Below are positions 33,396 to 42,767 of a DNA stretch of 46,521 nucleotides, piece by piece. Origin of the DNA: Maribacter sp. (lineage in GTDB: Bacteria; Bacteroidota; Bacteroidia; Flavobacteriales; Flavobacteriaceae); NCBI GenBank assembly GCA_024228355.1, contig JAAETN010000702.1, positions 1 through 46,521 of the forward strand, in the 5' to 3' direction. Position 1 is the stretch's first letter. The number at the start of each line of letters is the position of its first letter. Under the pieces are notes generated by a model. The model was given only the letters and a program-made list of their open reading frames with translations. It was not told the origin of the DNA and searched no databases. A program made the translations under genes and the position numbers.

Positions 33396-34256
33396 CTACT
33401 TGATAAACCTCCTTAAGAATATTTCTTCGGATTCACCATTCGGGTGGGTAAGTATACCTTTGGCATCGCAACTTCCATCACCAAAATCCAAACTTGCGGT
33501 AGCGTCATTCCGAGTAATTTCAAGAATTCCACTAACTATGAACCTACAGGACAATTCTCTTCGTAAAGGTACTATCGTTTCTTTAATAAAAACGTTACCT
33601 AATTTACCTGTATAGGTCCCTTTTCCTGAAATCAAGAAAACATTATCTCCCCAAAAACCGGAACCATATCCTTCAATCCATTCACGGGTTCTATTCCCAG
33701 TAAAACTGGCAGTAGTACCATCGGGCCATTCTCCACTGAAATTAGATTCCGCATCGGACTGTGGGTTACCACTTTCATTACTTCGGGTTCTTACTACAGA
33801 GGCACTACCTTCAACCGCAACACCATTAAAGGTGAAGTTCTCCAAAGACATACTCAGTGTTTTTGTCGCCAAATCCATATCCTTTAAATAACTAAGGTAT
33901 ATGATTCCGCTAAGCACATTACCATTCGGTAGCTCGCAACCCTCGCCAAAATCTATAGTCTTCTCTTTGCTGGTGCTGGTCAAAACAGTGGTAATCGTAA
34001 CACAATCAGGTAAATAATCTGAAATATAACTGGCCTTTGAGGTAACCATGATTTCATCAGTAGCATAAACCTCTTCTCCGATATTAATAACATCTTCGGC
34101 AATCAAATCAGTTTCATCACTTACTTTTAACTCTGCTACGGTAAAAGTTCCTTCCTCAGAAATATCCTGGGAATCATCTTTGTCACAGGATGCCAATACT
34201 AAAATTGCCATAAGCAATGATCCTGTGAAGTTCATTTTTTTGAGACTTCTTTTCAT
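33396..34256 (-). CDS. Hypothetical lipoprotein with DFG-x-G cysteine motifs
   Basis: A 286-residue protein with a lipoprotein signal (NFTGSLLMAILVLASC, Cys about residue 24) followed by an acidic linker DKDDSQDISEEG. The body is beta-rich, with a motif seen twice, KTIDFGEGCELPNG and ASLDFGDGSCDAKG, and a middle section SGEWPDGTTASFTGNRTREW. I recognise no family. It is a single-gene unit between accD and rpsO, ending in the shared terminator. Location is expected to be the cell envelope. Confidence 0.85.
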   Translation of the reverse strand: MKRSLKKMNFTGSLLMAILVLASCDKDDSQDISEEGTFTVAELKVSDETDLIAEDVINIGEEVYATDEIMVTSKASYISDYLPDCVTITTVLTSTSKEKTIDFGEGCELPNGNVLSGIIYLSYLKDMDLATKTLSMSLENFTFNGVAVEGSASVVRTRSNESGNPQSDAESNFSGEWPDGTTASFTGNRTREWIEGYGSGFWGDNVFLISGKGTYTGKLGNVFIKETIVPLRRELSCRFIVSGILEITRNDATASLDFGDGSCDAKGILTHPNGESEEIFLRRFIK

Positions 34257-34334
34257 AATAACATTTTTTTAACATTCTCTTCTTTGACCACTGAAAGAAC
34301 AAAAGGTTTAATATTGTTTTAAAAAAAGAATACC

Positions 34335-34368
34335 TTGCAGCCCGAAACAAAAAATATTCTTATCTTTG
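34335..34368 (+). promoter_or_regulatory. Promoter TTG-N23-TATCTTTG of rpsO
   Basis: TTG 34335-34337 and TATCTTTG 34361-34368 with a 23-bp spacer. Leader about 45-50 nt before the rpsO ATG at 34422. Confidence 0.7.
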
Positions 34369-34421
34369 CGCCCTGATTGAAAATCAATCAAATACATAAA
34401 AATCATTAAACAAATATTGGA

Positions 34422-34691
34422 ATGTATTTAACCAAAGAGATTAAGGCCAAGATTTTTAAGAAACACGGCGGAAAAGAAGAGAACACAGGTTCCACGGAAG
34501 GGCAAGTTGCTTTGTTCACGCATCGCATTAACCATTTAACAGGGCACCTTAAGAATAATCACAAAGATTATAACACCGAACGTTCTCTAGTAAGACTGGT
34601 TGGTAAAAGAAGAAGTCTTTTAGATTACTTGAAAAAGAAGGATATTGTCAAATATCGTGAGCTCATCAAGGAATTGAATATTAGAAAATAA
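34422..34691 (+). CDS. rpsO: 30S ribosomal protein S15
   Basis: Primary 16S rRNA-binding protein of the 30S platform. The 89-residue length is standard, and the sequence is typical: GSTEGQVALFTHRINHLTGH, LKNNHKDYNTERSLVRLVGK and RRSLLDYLKKKD. The rpsO-pnp pair is a widely conserved order. A terminator follows at once, so pnp transcription depends on read-through or a promoter in between. Confidence 0.98.
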   Translation: MYLTKEIKAKIFKKHGGKEENTGSTEGQVALFTHRINHLTGHLKNNHKDYNTERSLVRLVGKRRSLLDYLKKKDIVKYRELIKELNIRK

Positions 34692-34696
34692 GAAAT

Positions 34697-34722
34697 AAGG
34701 GGAAGCTGGGCTTCCCCTTTTT
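34697..34722 (+). terminator. Terminator of rpsO
   Basis: AAGGGGAAG-CTGGG-CTTCCCCTT followed by T residues, 6 nt after the rpsO stop. Confidence 0.88.
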
Positions 34723-34851
34723 AATATACTCCTAAGTCCAGGATCCAAAAAAGGGCAAATTCAAAAAGCTGCACACAGTTTTTCATTGGTCAACACACAA
34801 CAACACAACACAGTCCGACCAGTAAGAATGGCGGAAAGACCATTGTTTAAT

Positions 34852-34872
34852 AAACCTGAAGAAATCAGGTTT
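34852..34872 (+). promoter_or_regulatory. Hairpin in the pnp leader
   Basis: Perfect arms AAACCTGA and TCAGGTTT with loop AGAAA, ending 12 nt before the pnp ATG and followed by TTAAA. In Escherichia coli a pnp leader stem is cut by RNase III and used for autocontrol; a like role here is inferred. Confidence 0.5.
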
Positions 34873-34884
34873 TAAATCGAATTT

Positions 34885-37107
34885 ATGATTCCAAAAGTAT
34901 TTAAAGAGGTCATTGACCTTGGTGACGGTAGGGAAATTTCTATCGAAACCGGAAAATTGGCAAAACAGGCCCATGGTTCTGTTGTTGTACAATCAGGAAA
35001 ATGTATGTTATTATGTACAGTAGTTTCCAATTACAAGCAAGCTGACCTTGATTTTTTACCATTAACGGTAGATTATAGAGAAAAATTTGCCGCATCGGGT
35101 CGTTATCCAGGCGGATTCTTCAAAAGAGAAGCCAGACCAAGTGATGGTGAAGTTTTGACCATGAGATTAGTGGATCGAGTTTTACGTCCTCTTTTCCCAA
35201 AAGATTATCATTCTGAGACACAGGTTATGATTCAATTAATGTCTCATGATGAGGATGTGATGCCAGAAGCTATGGCAGGACTGGCAGCGTCTGCGGCTAT
35301 TCAATTGTCTGACTTTCCGTTCGAATGTGCCATTTCTGAAGCCAGAGTAGGCCGTGTCAATGGAGAATTCATTATCAACCCAACCAGATCGCAATTAGCG
35401 GAAAGCGACATCGAAATGATGATAGGGGCTTCTGCCGATTCCGTGATGATGGTAGAAGGTGAAATGAAAGAAATCAGTGAAGAGGAAATGGTGGAAGCCA
35501 TAAAGTTTGCTCACGATCACATAAAAATACAATGTGCGGCCCAACTTAAGCTTGCTGAAGCCGTTGGTCGCAAAGAAGTACGTGAGTACGAAACTGAAAG
35601 AGAAGATGAGGATTTAGCCAAAAAAATACATGATATGGCATATGATAAGGTTTATGCAGTTGCAAAGGCCGGTTCAGCCAAGCATGAGCGTAGTGCTTCA
35701 TTTCAAGAAATCAAAGATGAAATAAAGGCCACTTTTTCAGAAGAGGAACTCGAGGATTATGGCGATTTGGTTTCAAAATACTATTCCAAAGCGGAAAAAG
35801 CCGCAGTACGTGAATTAACCTTGAATGAAGGTTTGCGTTTAGATGGACGTAAAACCGATGAGATTAGACCTATATGGTGTGAAGTGGATTATTTACCTTC
35901 CACCCATGGTTCTGCAATTTTCACAAGAGGAGAAACCCAAGCCTTGGCAACCGTTACTTTAGGAACTTCTAGGGAAGCGAACAAAATAGATATGCCATCA
36001 TATGAAGGCGAAGAGACATTCTACCTGCATTATAACTTCCCTCCATTCTGTACTGGAGAGGCAAGACCTATTCGTGGAACTTCAAGAAGAGAGGTTGGTC
36101 ACGGTAACTTGGCGCAACGTGCCTTAAAAGGAATGGTCCCTGAAGATTGCCCATACACTGTTCGTATAGTTTCTGAAGTATTGGAATCTAACGGTTCTTC
36201 TTCAATGGCAACGGTCTGTAGTGGTACAATGGCCTTGATGGATGCCGGAGTTCAAATGACCAAACCTGTTTCTGGTATCGCTATGGGATTAATTTCCGAC
36301 GGTGATTCAGGTAAATATGCAGTACTATCAGATATTTTGGGTGATGAAGATCACTTAGGTGATATGGACTTCAAAGTTACCGGTACAGCTGATGGAATTA
36401 CCGCCTGTCAAATGGACATAAAAGTAAAAGGATTGTCTTATGAAATTCTTGTCAATGCTTTAAAACAAGCACAAACAGGTCGTTTACATATCTTAGGAAA
36501 ACTAACGGAAACTATTGCTGCACCAAATGCCGATGTTAAAGCACATGCTCCTAAAATGGTAACGCGTACGATACCTAACGAGTTTATTGGCGCCTTAATC
36601 GGACCAGGGGGGAAAGTAATTCAAGAATTACAGAAAGAGACAGGATGTACTATCGTTATTAATGAAGATCCTGTTACAGAAGAAGGCATTGTAGAAATTC
36701 TAGGTACAAGCCCTGAAGGTATAGATGCTGTATTGGCTAAAATAGATTCACTGATGTTTAAGCCAGAGGTTGGTAGTGTTTATGAAGTTAAAGTTATAAA
36801 GATGTTGGATTTTGGAGCTGTTGTGGAGTACACGGAAGCACCAGGAAACGAGGTCTTACTTCATGTATCTGAATTGGCCTGGGAACGAACAGAAAAAGTT
36901 AGTGATGTGGTTAATATGGGTGATGTATTCGATGTGAAATACTTTGGTACCGATCCAAGAACACGTAAAGAGAAGGTTTCTAAAAAGGCATTATTGCCAA
37001 AACCGGAAGGGTATAAAGAAAGACCTCCAAGAAGCAATGATCGTAATCGTGGAAGGGATGATAGACGAGGAAGGGATAATAGAGACAGAAAACCCAGAAG
37101 AGACTAG
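34885..37107 (+). CDS. pnp: Polynucleotide phosphorylase
   Basis: 3'-5' phosphorolytic exoribonuclease of RNA decay. The 740-residue protein has the full order: RNase PH domain 1 ([20 protein letters not shown]), alpha linker, RNase PH domain 2 ([37 protein letters not shown] with catalytic Asp), KH ([20 protein letters not shown]) and S1 ([20 protein letters not shown]). It ends in an Arg/Asp/Gly-rich basic tail ([20 protein letters not shown]) likely to add RNA binding. It follows rpsO in the classic order. Confidence 0.98.
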   Translation: MIPKVFKEVIDLGDGREISIETGKLAKQAHGSVVVQSGKCMLLCTVVSNYKQADLDFLPLTVDYREKFAASGRYPGGFFKREARPSDGEVLTMRLVDRVLRPLFPKDYHSETQVMIQLMSHDEDVMPEAMAGLAASAAIQLSDFPFECAISEARVGRVNGEFIINPTRSQLAESDIEMMIGASADSVMMVEGEMKEISEEEMVEAIKFAHDHIKIQCAAQLKLAEAVGRKEVREYETEREDEDLAKKIHDMAYDKVYAVAKAGSAKHERSASFQEIKDEIKATFSEEELEDYGDLVSKYYSKAEKAAVRELTLNEGLRLDGRKTDEIRPIWCEVDYLPSTHGSAIFTRGETQALATVTLGTSREANKIDMPSYEGEETFYLHYNFPPFCTGEARPIRGTSRREVGHGNLAQRALKGMVPEDCPYTVRIVSEVLESNGSSSMATVCSGTMALMDAGVQMTKPVSGIAMGLISDGDSGKYAVLSDILGDEDHLGDMDFKVTGTADGITACQMDIKVKGLSYEILVNALKQAQTGRLHILGKLTETIAAPNADVKAHAPKMVTRTIPNEFIGALIGPGGKVIQELQKETGCTIVINEDPVTEEGIVEILGTSPEGIDAVLAKIDSLMFKPEVGSVYEVKVIKMLDFGAVVEYTEAPGNEVLLHVSELAWERTEKVSDVVNMGDVFDVKYFGTDPRTRKEKVSKKALLPKPEGYKERPPRSNDRNRGRDDRRGRDNRDRKPRRD

Positions 37108-37129
37108 TTTCAAAGTCTTATAAATTATA

Positions 37130-37160
37130 AGTCCCAACCTAACCGTTGGGACTTTTTTTT
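37130..37160 (+). terminator. Terminator of pnp
   Basis: AGTCCCAAC-CTAACC-GTTGGGACT with eight T residues, about 22 nt after the pnp stop. Confidence 0.93.
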
Positions 37161-37256
37161 ACCCAAAACACAATTAATCCTTCTAGATTGTAACATTTTG
37201 ATCTTTTTTACGTATAAGTATATGCAGTCTATGCAACTTGAACTTAAACACAGTAG

Positions 37257-38120
37257 ATGAGACAGCTTAAGATTACAAAACAGGTTACCAATAGGGAAAC
37301 CGCATCTTTGGACAAGTACTTGCAAGAAATTGGCAAAGTAGACTTGATTACTGCAGATGAAGAAGTAGAATTGGCACAACGCATCAAGGCAGGCGACCAG
37401 ATCGCTCTTGAAAAACTTACAAAGGCCAATCTTCGATTCGTGGTATCGGTTGCCAAACAGTACCAAAACCAAGGACTTACTCTGCCAGACTTGATCAATG
37501 AAGGAAACTTGGGATTGATTAAAGCGGCACAACGTTTTGACGAAACAAGAGGTTTTAAGTTTATTTCTTATGCCGTATGGTGGATTCGTCAATCTATATT
37601 ACAAGCATTAGCAGAGCAATCACGTATTGTTCGTTTGCCTTTGAACAAGATTGGATCTATTAACAAAATAAACAAGACCTTTGCCTTTTTGGAGCAAGCG
37701 CATGAAAGAATGCCTTCTGCTGAGGAAATTGCGAAAGAATTGGATATGACCGTCGAGGATGTTAAACAATCCTTGAAAAATTCAGGTCGCCATGTATCTA
37801 TGGATGCTCCTTTAATCGCTGGTGAAGATTCAAACCTTTACGATGTACTTCGTAGTGGTGAATCTCCTAACCCTGATAGGGAATTATTGCACGAATCTTT
37901 AAGAACTGAGATTGAGCGTGCATTGGAGACCTTGACGCCAAGAGAAGCAGACGTTATTCGTTTGTACTTTGGTTTGGCAGGCCAGCATTCAATGACCCTA
38001 GAGGAAATTGGTGAGACTTTTGACCTTACCAGGGAAAGAGTTCGACAAATCAAGGAAAAGGCTATAAGAAGGTTAAAACATACTTCTAGAAGTAAAATAT
38101 TGAAGACATATCTTGGTTAA
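37257..38120 (+). CDS. rpoD: Primary RNA polymerase sigma factor (RpoD/SigA)
   Basis: A 287-residue group-1 sigma factor of the short Bacteroidota type: region 1.1 is absent and the protein begins at region 1.2 ([20 protein letters not shown]). Region 2 is intact ([60 protein letters not shown]), as are region 3 ([15 protein letters not shown]) and region 4 ([34 protein letters not shown]). This factor is known in the phylum to use TTG/TAnnTTTG promoters, the element found ahead of many genes in this window. No clear -7 box was found ahead of rpoD itself. Confidence 0.97.
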   Translation: MRQLKITKQVTNRETASLDKYLQEIGKVDLITADEEVELAQRIKAGDQIALEKLTKANLRFVVSVAKQYQNQGLTLPDLINEGNLGLIKAAQRFDETRGFKFISYAVWWIRQSILQALAEQSRIVRLPLNKIGSINKINKTFAFLEQAHERMPSAEEIAKELDMTVEDVKQSLKNSGRHVSMDAPLIAGEDSNLYDVLRSGESPNPDRELLHESLRTEIERALETLTPREADVIRLYFGLAGQHSMTLEEIGETFDLTRERVRQIKEKAIRRLKHTSRSKILKTYLG

Positions 38121-38198
38121 ATCCAAGACACAAATTAAATGTTAAATATTCTTAATATTGGAAAATTGGCATATATATTGTAATTTGTGAAACATAAC

Positions 38199-38225
38199 AA
38201 CAGTTTATCATGACTGTTCGTTTTT
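38199..38225 (+). terminator. Weak terminator candidate after rpoD
   Basis: AACAGT-TTATCATG-ACTGTT followed by CG and six T. Short stem; a stronger hairpin lies just downstream. Confidence 0.45.
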
Positions 38226-38239
38226 TGATTGATGAATAA

Positions 38240-38265
38240 ACTCCGGCTGATTACCGGAGTTTTTC
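38240..38265 (+). terminator. Terminator between rpoD and the VF530-family gene
   Basis: ACTCCGG-CTGATTA-CCGGAGT then TTTTTC. About 120 nt after the rpoD stop. Confidence 0.85.
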
Positions 38266-38336
38266 ATTTTATATGTTTTGGTAAGAAATACATAGCGTAA
38301 ATTTAAAGTAAGAATTCGTCGGAATAATTATAGTTC

Positions 38337-38567
38337 ATGAATAGTATACAACCTAACAATCCATTGCACGGAATTAAACTTGCTGACATACTTGAACATC
38401 TGGTCAAAGTTTATAGCTGGGAGGAATTGGCTGCTAAAATCAACATCAATTGTTTTAAAAGCAATCCGTCAATAAAGTCAAGTCTTAAATTTTTACGGAG
38501 AACGCCTTGGGCGAGAGAAAAAGTAGAACAATTATATCTTAAATCAATTAATAACGATGCCTCTTAA
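38337..38567 (+). CDS. VF530 family protein (DUF2132)
   Basis: A 76-residue protein matching the VF530/DUF2132 family almost end to end: [60 protein letters not shown]. The family is described as DNA-binding from a Vibrio structure; cellular role is not known. The 3' end overlaps trmL by 11 nt, so the two are co-transcribed and translation may be coupled. Confidence 0.9.
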   Translation: MNSIQPNNPLHGIKLADILEHLVKVYSWEELAAKININCFKSNPSIKSSLKFLRRTPWAREKVEQLYLKSINNDAS

Positions 38568-39006
38568 TATTGTTCTTTTTGAACCTGAAATTCCTAATAA
38601 TACAGGGAATATTGGACGATTGGCTTTAGCCTCTGGTTCAAATCTGCATCTGGTCAAACCCTTTGGTTTTGAATTGGACGACAAACGGTTAAAACGCGCA
38701 GGATTGGATTATTGGCCGCACATTTCTCTTTTTATTTATGAAAACATTGAAGAATTTTATAAAAAACATAAAGGAAAGAACATCGTCTATTTTTCAAGCC
38801 ATGGCGAGAAAGACCATTGGTCTATAGCATACAAAGATGATTTGTTTCTGGTCTTTGGAAAGGAATCTGTTGGTCTACCAAAAGGAATCATAGATACCAA
38901 TAGGGACAAACTTTACAAAATCCCCTTGTATAGTTCTCATATTAGAAGTTTGAATTTGGCTAACGCCGTTAGTATAGCCGTTTATGAAGGCCTAAAGCAT
39001 ATCTGA
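38557..39006 (+). CDS. trmL: tRNA (cytidine/uridine-34-2'-O)-methyltransferase
   Basis: TrmL methylates the 2'-OH of wobble nucleotide 34 of tRNA-Leu isoacceptors. The 149-residue SPOUT protein has the compact TrmL form with no N-terminal domain: [20 protein letters not shown] (motif 1), [31 protein letters not shown] (motif 2) and [20 protein letters not shown] (motif 3, IP...SLNLANA). Motif 3 here is compact, unlike that of the TrmH-family gene elsewhere in the window. The ATG lies inside the upstream gene. Confidence 0.95.
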   Translation: MPLNIVLFEPEIPNNTGNIGRLALASGSNLHLVKPFGFELDDKRLKRAGLDYWPHISLFIYENIEEFYKKHKGKNIVYFSSHGEKDHWSIAYKDDLFLVFGKESVGLPKGIIDTNRDKLYKIPLYSSHIRSLNLANAVSIAVYEGLKHI

Positions 39007-39026
39007 TATTGGTGTATTCTTAAATT

Positions 39027-39995
39027 TCACTCAAGTTCATAGTAAAATGCATCTCTTAAAACTTCCAAACTTTTTGGTACTGCAATATTGGGGTCTTCCT
39101 TACCCTCAAATTCAAGGGATATATAACCCTTATAATTATATTCTCGCATCATTTCACCAATCTTAGGATAATCAATATCCAACGTATACCATTTTCCTCC
39201 TCCATAATAGGTTTTTGCCTGTACTAAATATGTTTGGGGAGCCAACAATCTCATTTGCTTCTCTCTATTCTCTAAAAAGTTTCCTGTATCTAGAGTAACT
39301 TGTAACCAAGGGTTGTTTATTGTATCAACGATGCGTTTTACTCCTTCAGCCGTACGACCCAATCCCCAGTGATTTTCCAATCCTAATACTACACCACACT
39401 TTTCAGCTACTGGAAGGCACTTTTCGATGGAATCAATGACCCAGCCATAGCCATCTTCTTCGGTATAACCTTCAATAGCGGGTTCTATTCCTTTGTTCGC
39501 CATTAAGGCATCAAAGGATTCGGAGGTTCCCCAGCGACCTGTATTCAATCGCATCGTTGGGATACCCAATTTGTAAGCAAGTTCTATTTGGTGTATGGTC
39601 TTAGCTATGTTTTCATCCCTATATGCTTTTTTGGGATTCAAATATCCTTGATGCGTTGAAAAACCCATTAAATCAAGACCTGCATGAAAAGCTTGCTTTT
39701 TTAACTTTTGCAAATACCCATTTTCCTCAGAAGACATTTGAACCAACAATAACTCAATACCATCAAAGCCCATTGCTGCGGCTTTGTCAATGCAATACTC
39801 CATGGGCACATCTTCTTTTGGTCCCTCAAACTGCCAAAAAGAATAAGAAGAAACCCCTATAGGGTTGTGCTTTATCTTTCTTATAGGTTTTGTCGAATTG
39901 TCAAACAATTCGGAATTATCATTAAGAGTATTTCCCATAGCTACCGAACCTATACTAAGAGCAGCTGCACCATTGATAAATTTACGCCTATCCAT
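39027..39995 (-). CDS. Tat-type sugar phosphate isomerase/epimerase-like TIM-barrel protein
   Basis: A 322-residue xylose-isomerase-like (AP endonuclease 2) TIM barrel. It starts MDRRKFINGAAALSIGSVAM, an RR-K-F Tat signal, so it is likely exported folded with its metal. The body has MEYCIDKAAAMGFDGIELLL, TMRLNTGRW, LGLENHWGL (metal Glu and His), LQVTLDTGNF (Asp) and YISLEFEGKEDPN (Glu), the expected metal ligands. Despite the family name the substrate is probably not phosphorylated in the periplasm. It faces the cytochrome lipoprotein gene divergently across 140 nt. Confidence 0.85.
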   Translation of the reverse strand: MDRRKFINGAAALSIGSVAMGNTLNDNSELFDNSTKPIRKIKHNPIGVSSYSFWQFEGPKEDVPMEYCIDKAAAMGFDGIELLLVQMSSEENGYLQKLKKQAFHAGLDLMGFSTHQGYLNPKKAYRDENIAKTIHQIELAYKLGIPTMRLNTGRWGTSESFDALMANKGIEPAIEGYTEEDGYGWVIDSIEKCLPVAEKCGVVLGLENHWGLGRTAEGVKRIVDTINNPWLQVTLDTGNFLENREKQMRLLAPQTYLVQAKTYYGGGKWYTLDIDYPKIGEMMREYNYKGYISLEFEGKEDPNIAVPKSLEVLRDAFYYELE

Positions 39996-40135
39996 ACCAA
40001 AATTATTTATACTAAAGATAGGTAATTAAGGGCTCATTAAAACCTAAGACCGCAAATGGGTAAACACTTAATTTTCATGTACGCTATGTACGTTCTACAA
40101 TTGTTTATCTTTATAACTTAACCAAATTCGTTGAG

Positions 40136-42766
40136 ATGAAAATAGCCAAGACCATTACCATTCTTTTAGCATTACTATCTTTTGGTTGTAATACAGAAAA
40201 TTCAAAAGACGAAGCTGAAAAACCAATTGAATTTGACCTTCCTGAAAATTTTGTGCTTGAGGAACTTTACAAACCAAGTAAAAATAAGCAGGGTTCGTGG
40301 GTGGCATTGGCAAAAGGTCCCAACAATATCATTTTCGCCTGTGATCAATATGGTAAAATATACCACTTTAAGGCTCCGGAAATTGGCTCAATATTAAACT
40401 CAGAAGATGTTATGCCATTAGATTTGGAAATTGGCGAGGCACATGGTCTTTTATGGGCCTTTAATAGTCTATATGTTGCTGTAAACAAGGGTTGGTCGGA
40501 TGAAATACCCGATGAAGAAGAAAATGGTAGTGGGGTATATCGCATTACAGACACTGATAATGATGGTGAATTGGATAAGGCTGAAATGCTATTAAAACTT
40601 AGTGGCGCTGGTGAACATGGCCCCCACAGCTTGGTGCTGTCACCTGACGAAAAAGAAATATATTTTATAGCAGGGAATCACACCTTGATTCCTGAAACGC
40701 TCCATAGAAATAGTAGACTTCCTACCAATTGGCGGGAAGATAATTTGTTTACCCCTTATTTAGATGCGCGTGGCCATGCCAATGATATCAAAGCACCTGG
40801 AGGCTGGATTGCCAAATTCAAACCTGAAGGAACGGATTGGGAGCTTATTTCCGCTGGATATCGAAATCCCTTTGACATGGCGTTTAACCAAGATGGTGAA
40901 TTGTTTGCTTATGACGCCGATATGGAATGGGATATAGGAATGCCATGGTATAGACCAACGCGAATTTGTCATGTAACCAGTGGAAGTGAATATGGTTGGC
41001 GTACAGGGTCTGGTAAATGGCCTGAATACTACGGGGATGCGCTTCCGGCTGTCCATAATTTGGAACAAGGATCACCTACCGCTGTGCTCTCAGGCGCTAA
41101 CCTTAATTTCCCTTCAAAATTTAGGAATGGATTATTTATTATGGATTGGAGTTTTGGCACTATCTATTTTGCCGACTTAAAAGCTAAAGCAAGCAGTTAT
41201 TCAGCAGAAAGAATAGAGTTTCTGTCTGGCACTCCCCTACCCCTGACCGATATGATAGCTGGTGCGGATGGCAATCTTTATTTTGCCACCGGAGGTCGTA
41301 GAATAAATTCCCATTTATTTAGACTAAGGTATGTTGGGCCAGATTCCCAAAGTGCACAGAATGATGTTGATAGTAATGCCAAAGAATTGCGAAGGTTAAG
41401 GCAGAGTTTGGAAAAATCTCATGTAGAACAGTCAGAAGAAGCGATTCCATTGGCTTGGCAAAACCTTGGTCATGAAGATCGTTTCATCCGATATGCCGCA
41501 CGAATTGCATTGGAACATCTACCCACGGAAAAATGGATAAATAAATTTTTAACTGAAAAAGACCCACAAAAAATCATTGAAGCCAGTATAGCATTGGCTA
41601 GACTGGATGATTCCAAACTTCAATCAAAGATTCTGAAGAAATTAAATGCAATTTCGTTGGAATCACAATCGGCACAACAACAATTGAATATGTTACGTGC
41701 CTATGAATTACTTTTTATCAGGATGGGTGAACCCAATGCCACAGACAAAAAGGTAACGGCAAAAAAATTAAAATCCCACTTCCTACATGCAAGCAATGAA
41801 ATGAACCGTGAGTTGGGTCAACTGCTTCTTTTCTTGGATGCCGAGGGAATAACCCAAGAATTGGTAGCACTCCTTGAAAAGCATACCAAAGAAGGTACCA
41901 CGCTTACAAAGGAATTTTTATCTGAGGAAATTACAGAACGCAGTGAACAATATGGACCTTTAATCCGTGAAATCCTTGCTAAGATGCCCCCTAGTGAGGC
42001 CATTTATTACGGCGTACTCCTTAGTCATGCAGAATCTGGTTGGACCAAAGAAGCGCGAGAGAAATACTTTCAATGGTTTTACGATGTGCTCAACTCAAAA
42101 GGTGGATTAAGCTTTAAGCCCGGTATGGAGAATATTCGCCTAGCCGCAATGAAAAATGTACCCGAAGATCAAAAAGAATACTTTCAAGAGCTTTCAGGAG
42201 TTTATTCCCCATCGACAGCAATTGCCGATTTACCCCAGCCCAAAGGGCCAGGGAAACAATATCAGGGTAGTGAAATAGGCGGTTTGATCTGGGGTAGCGA
42301 GCTGGCCGATTATAAGACCGATTTCAACAAAGGGGAACGTGCATATAAAGCGGGCATGTGCATTCTATGTCACAGAATACGTGGTGACGGAGGTGCGGTT
42401 GGTTCAGACTTGACGCAAATCGCAGAGAAGTTTGGAAGGTATGATCTAATATTCGCTATTTATAGCCCTAATGATGAAATATCAGACCAATATGCCAATA
42501 CGTTATTTCATCTAAATGACAATAAAAAGATTTCTGGCCGAATTAAATCTGAAGATGATGAGGTGGTCGTACTAATGCCCAATCCTTTCAATGAAACCTA
42601 TACGACAGAAATATCCAAATCGAATATCCAAAAAAGAGAAATCTCACCTTTATCCCCAATGCCTTCAGGTCTTTTAAATCGAATGAATCCAGAAGAGATC
42701 AAAGACCTGTTTGTATATCTGGAAGCTGGTGGTGACCCTGACCATAAAATTTATAAAGACAACTAA
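40136..42766 (+). CDS. PVC-type propeller/HEAT/cytochrome c lipoprotein (putative membrane-bound dehydrogenase)
   Basis: An 876-residue lipoprotein with signal MKIAKTITILLALLSFGC. Three parts can be seen: an N-terminal beta-propeller of the sugar-dehydrogenase kind (residues about 20-400; AYRNPFDM-like ISAGYRNPFDMAFNQDGELF, YDADMEWDIGMPWYRPTR, SGANLNFPSKFRNGLFIMDW); a helical HEAT-like middle (about 410-680); and a C-terminal cytochrome c with haem motif Cys742-I-L-Cys745-His746. After it comes VGSDLTQIAEKFGRYDLIFA, the usual PVC-type signature. Members are best known from Planctomycetes and Verrucomicrobia, where substrates are mostly unknown sugars. The next gene follows after 1 nt. Confidence 0.88.
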   Translation: MKIAKTITILLALLSFGCNTENSKDEAEKPIEFDLPENFVLEELYKPSKNKQGSWVALAKGPNNIIFACDQYGKIYHFKAPEIGSILNSEDVMPLDLEIGEAHGLLWAFNSLYVAVNKGWSDEIPDEEENGSGVYRITDTDNDGELDKAEMLLKLSGAGEHGPHSLVLSPDEKEIYFIAGNHTLIPETLHRNSRLPTNWREDNLFTPYLDARGHANDIKAPGGWIAKFKPEGTDWELISAGYRNPFDMAFNQDGELFAYDADMEWDIGMPWYRPTRICHVTSGSEYGWRTGSGKWPEYYGDALPAVHNLEQGSPTAVLSGANLNFPSKFRNGLFIMDWSFGTIYFADLKAKASSYSAERIEFLSGTPLPLTDMIAGADGNLYFATGGRRINSHLFRLRYVGPDSQSAQNDVDSNAKELRRLRQSLEKSHVEQSEEAIPLAWQNLGHEDRFIRYAARIALEHLPTEKWINKFLTEKDPQKIIEASIALARLDDSKLQSKILKKLNAISLESQSAQQQLNMLRAYELLFIRMGEPNATDKKVTAKKLKSHFLHASNEMNRELGQLLLFLDAEGITQELVALLEKHTKEGTTLTKEFLSEEITERSEQYGPLIREILAKMPPSEAIYYGVLLSHAESGWTKEAREKYFQWFYDVLNSKGGLSFKPGMENIRLAAMKNVPEDQKEYFQELSGVYSPSTAIADLPQPKGPGKQYQGSEIGGLIWGSELADYKTDFNKGERAYKAGMCILCHRIRGDGGAVGSDLTQIAEKFGRYDLIFAIYSPNDEISDQYANTLFHLNDNKKISGRIKSEDDEVVVLMPNPFNETYTTEISKSNIQKREISPLSPMPSGLLNRMNPEEIKDLFVYLEAGGDPDHKIYKDN

Positions 42767-42767
42767 T

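Noticed and set aside
37125-37592. 155-codon minus-strand frame over the pnp terminator and rpoD start
   Set aside because: It crosses a terminator and the start of rpoD; no plausible protein features.
38557-38567. 11-nt overlap of the VF530-family gene and trmL as an anomaly
   Set aside because: Short overlaps are common in co-translated genes, and both proteins are full length.
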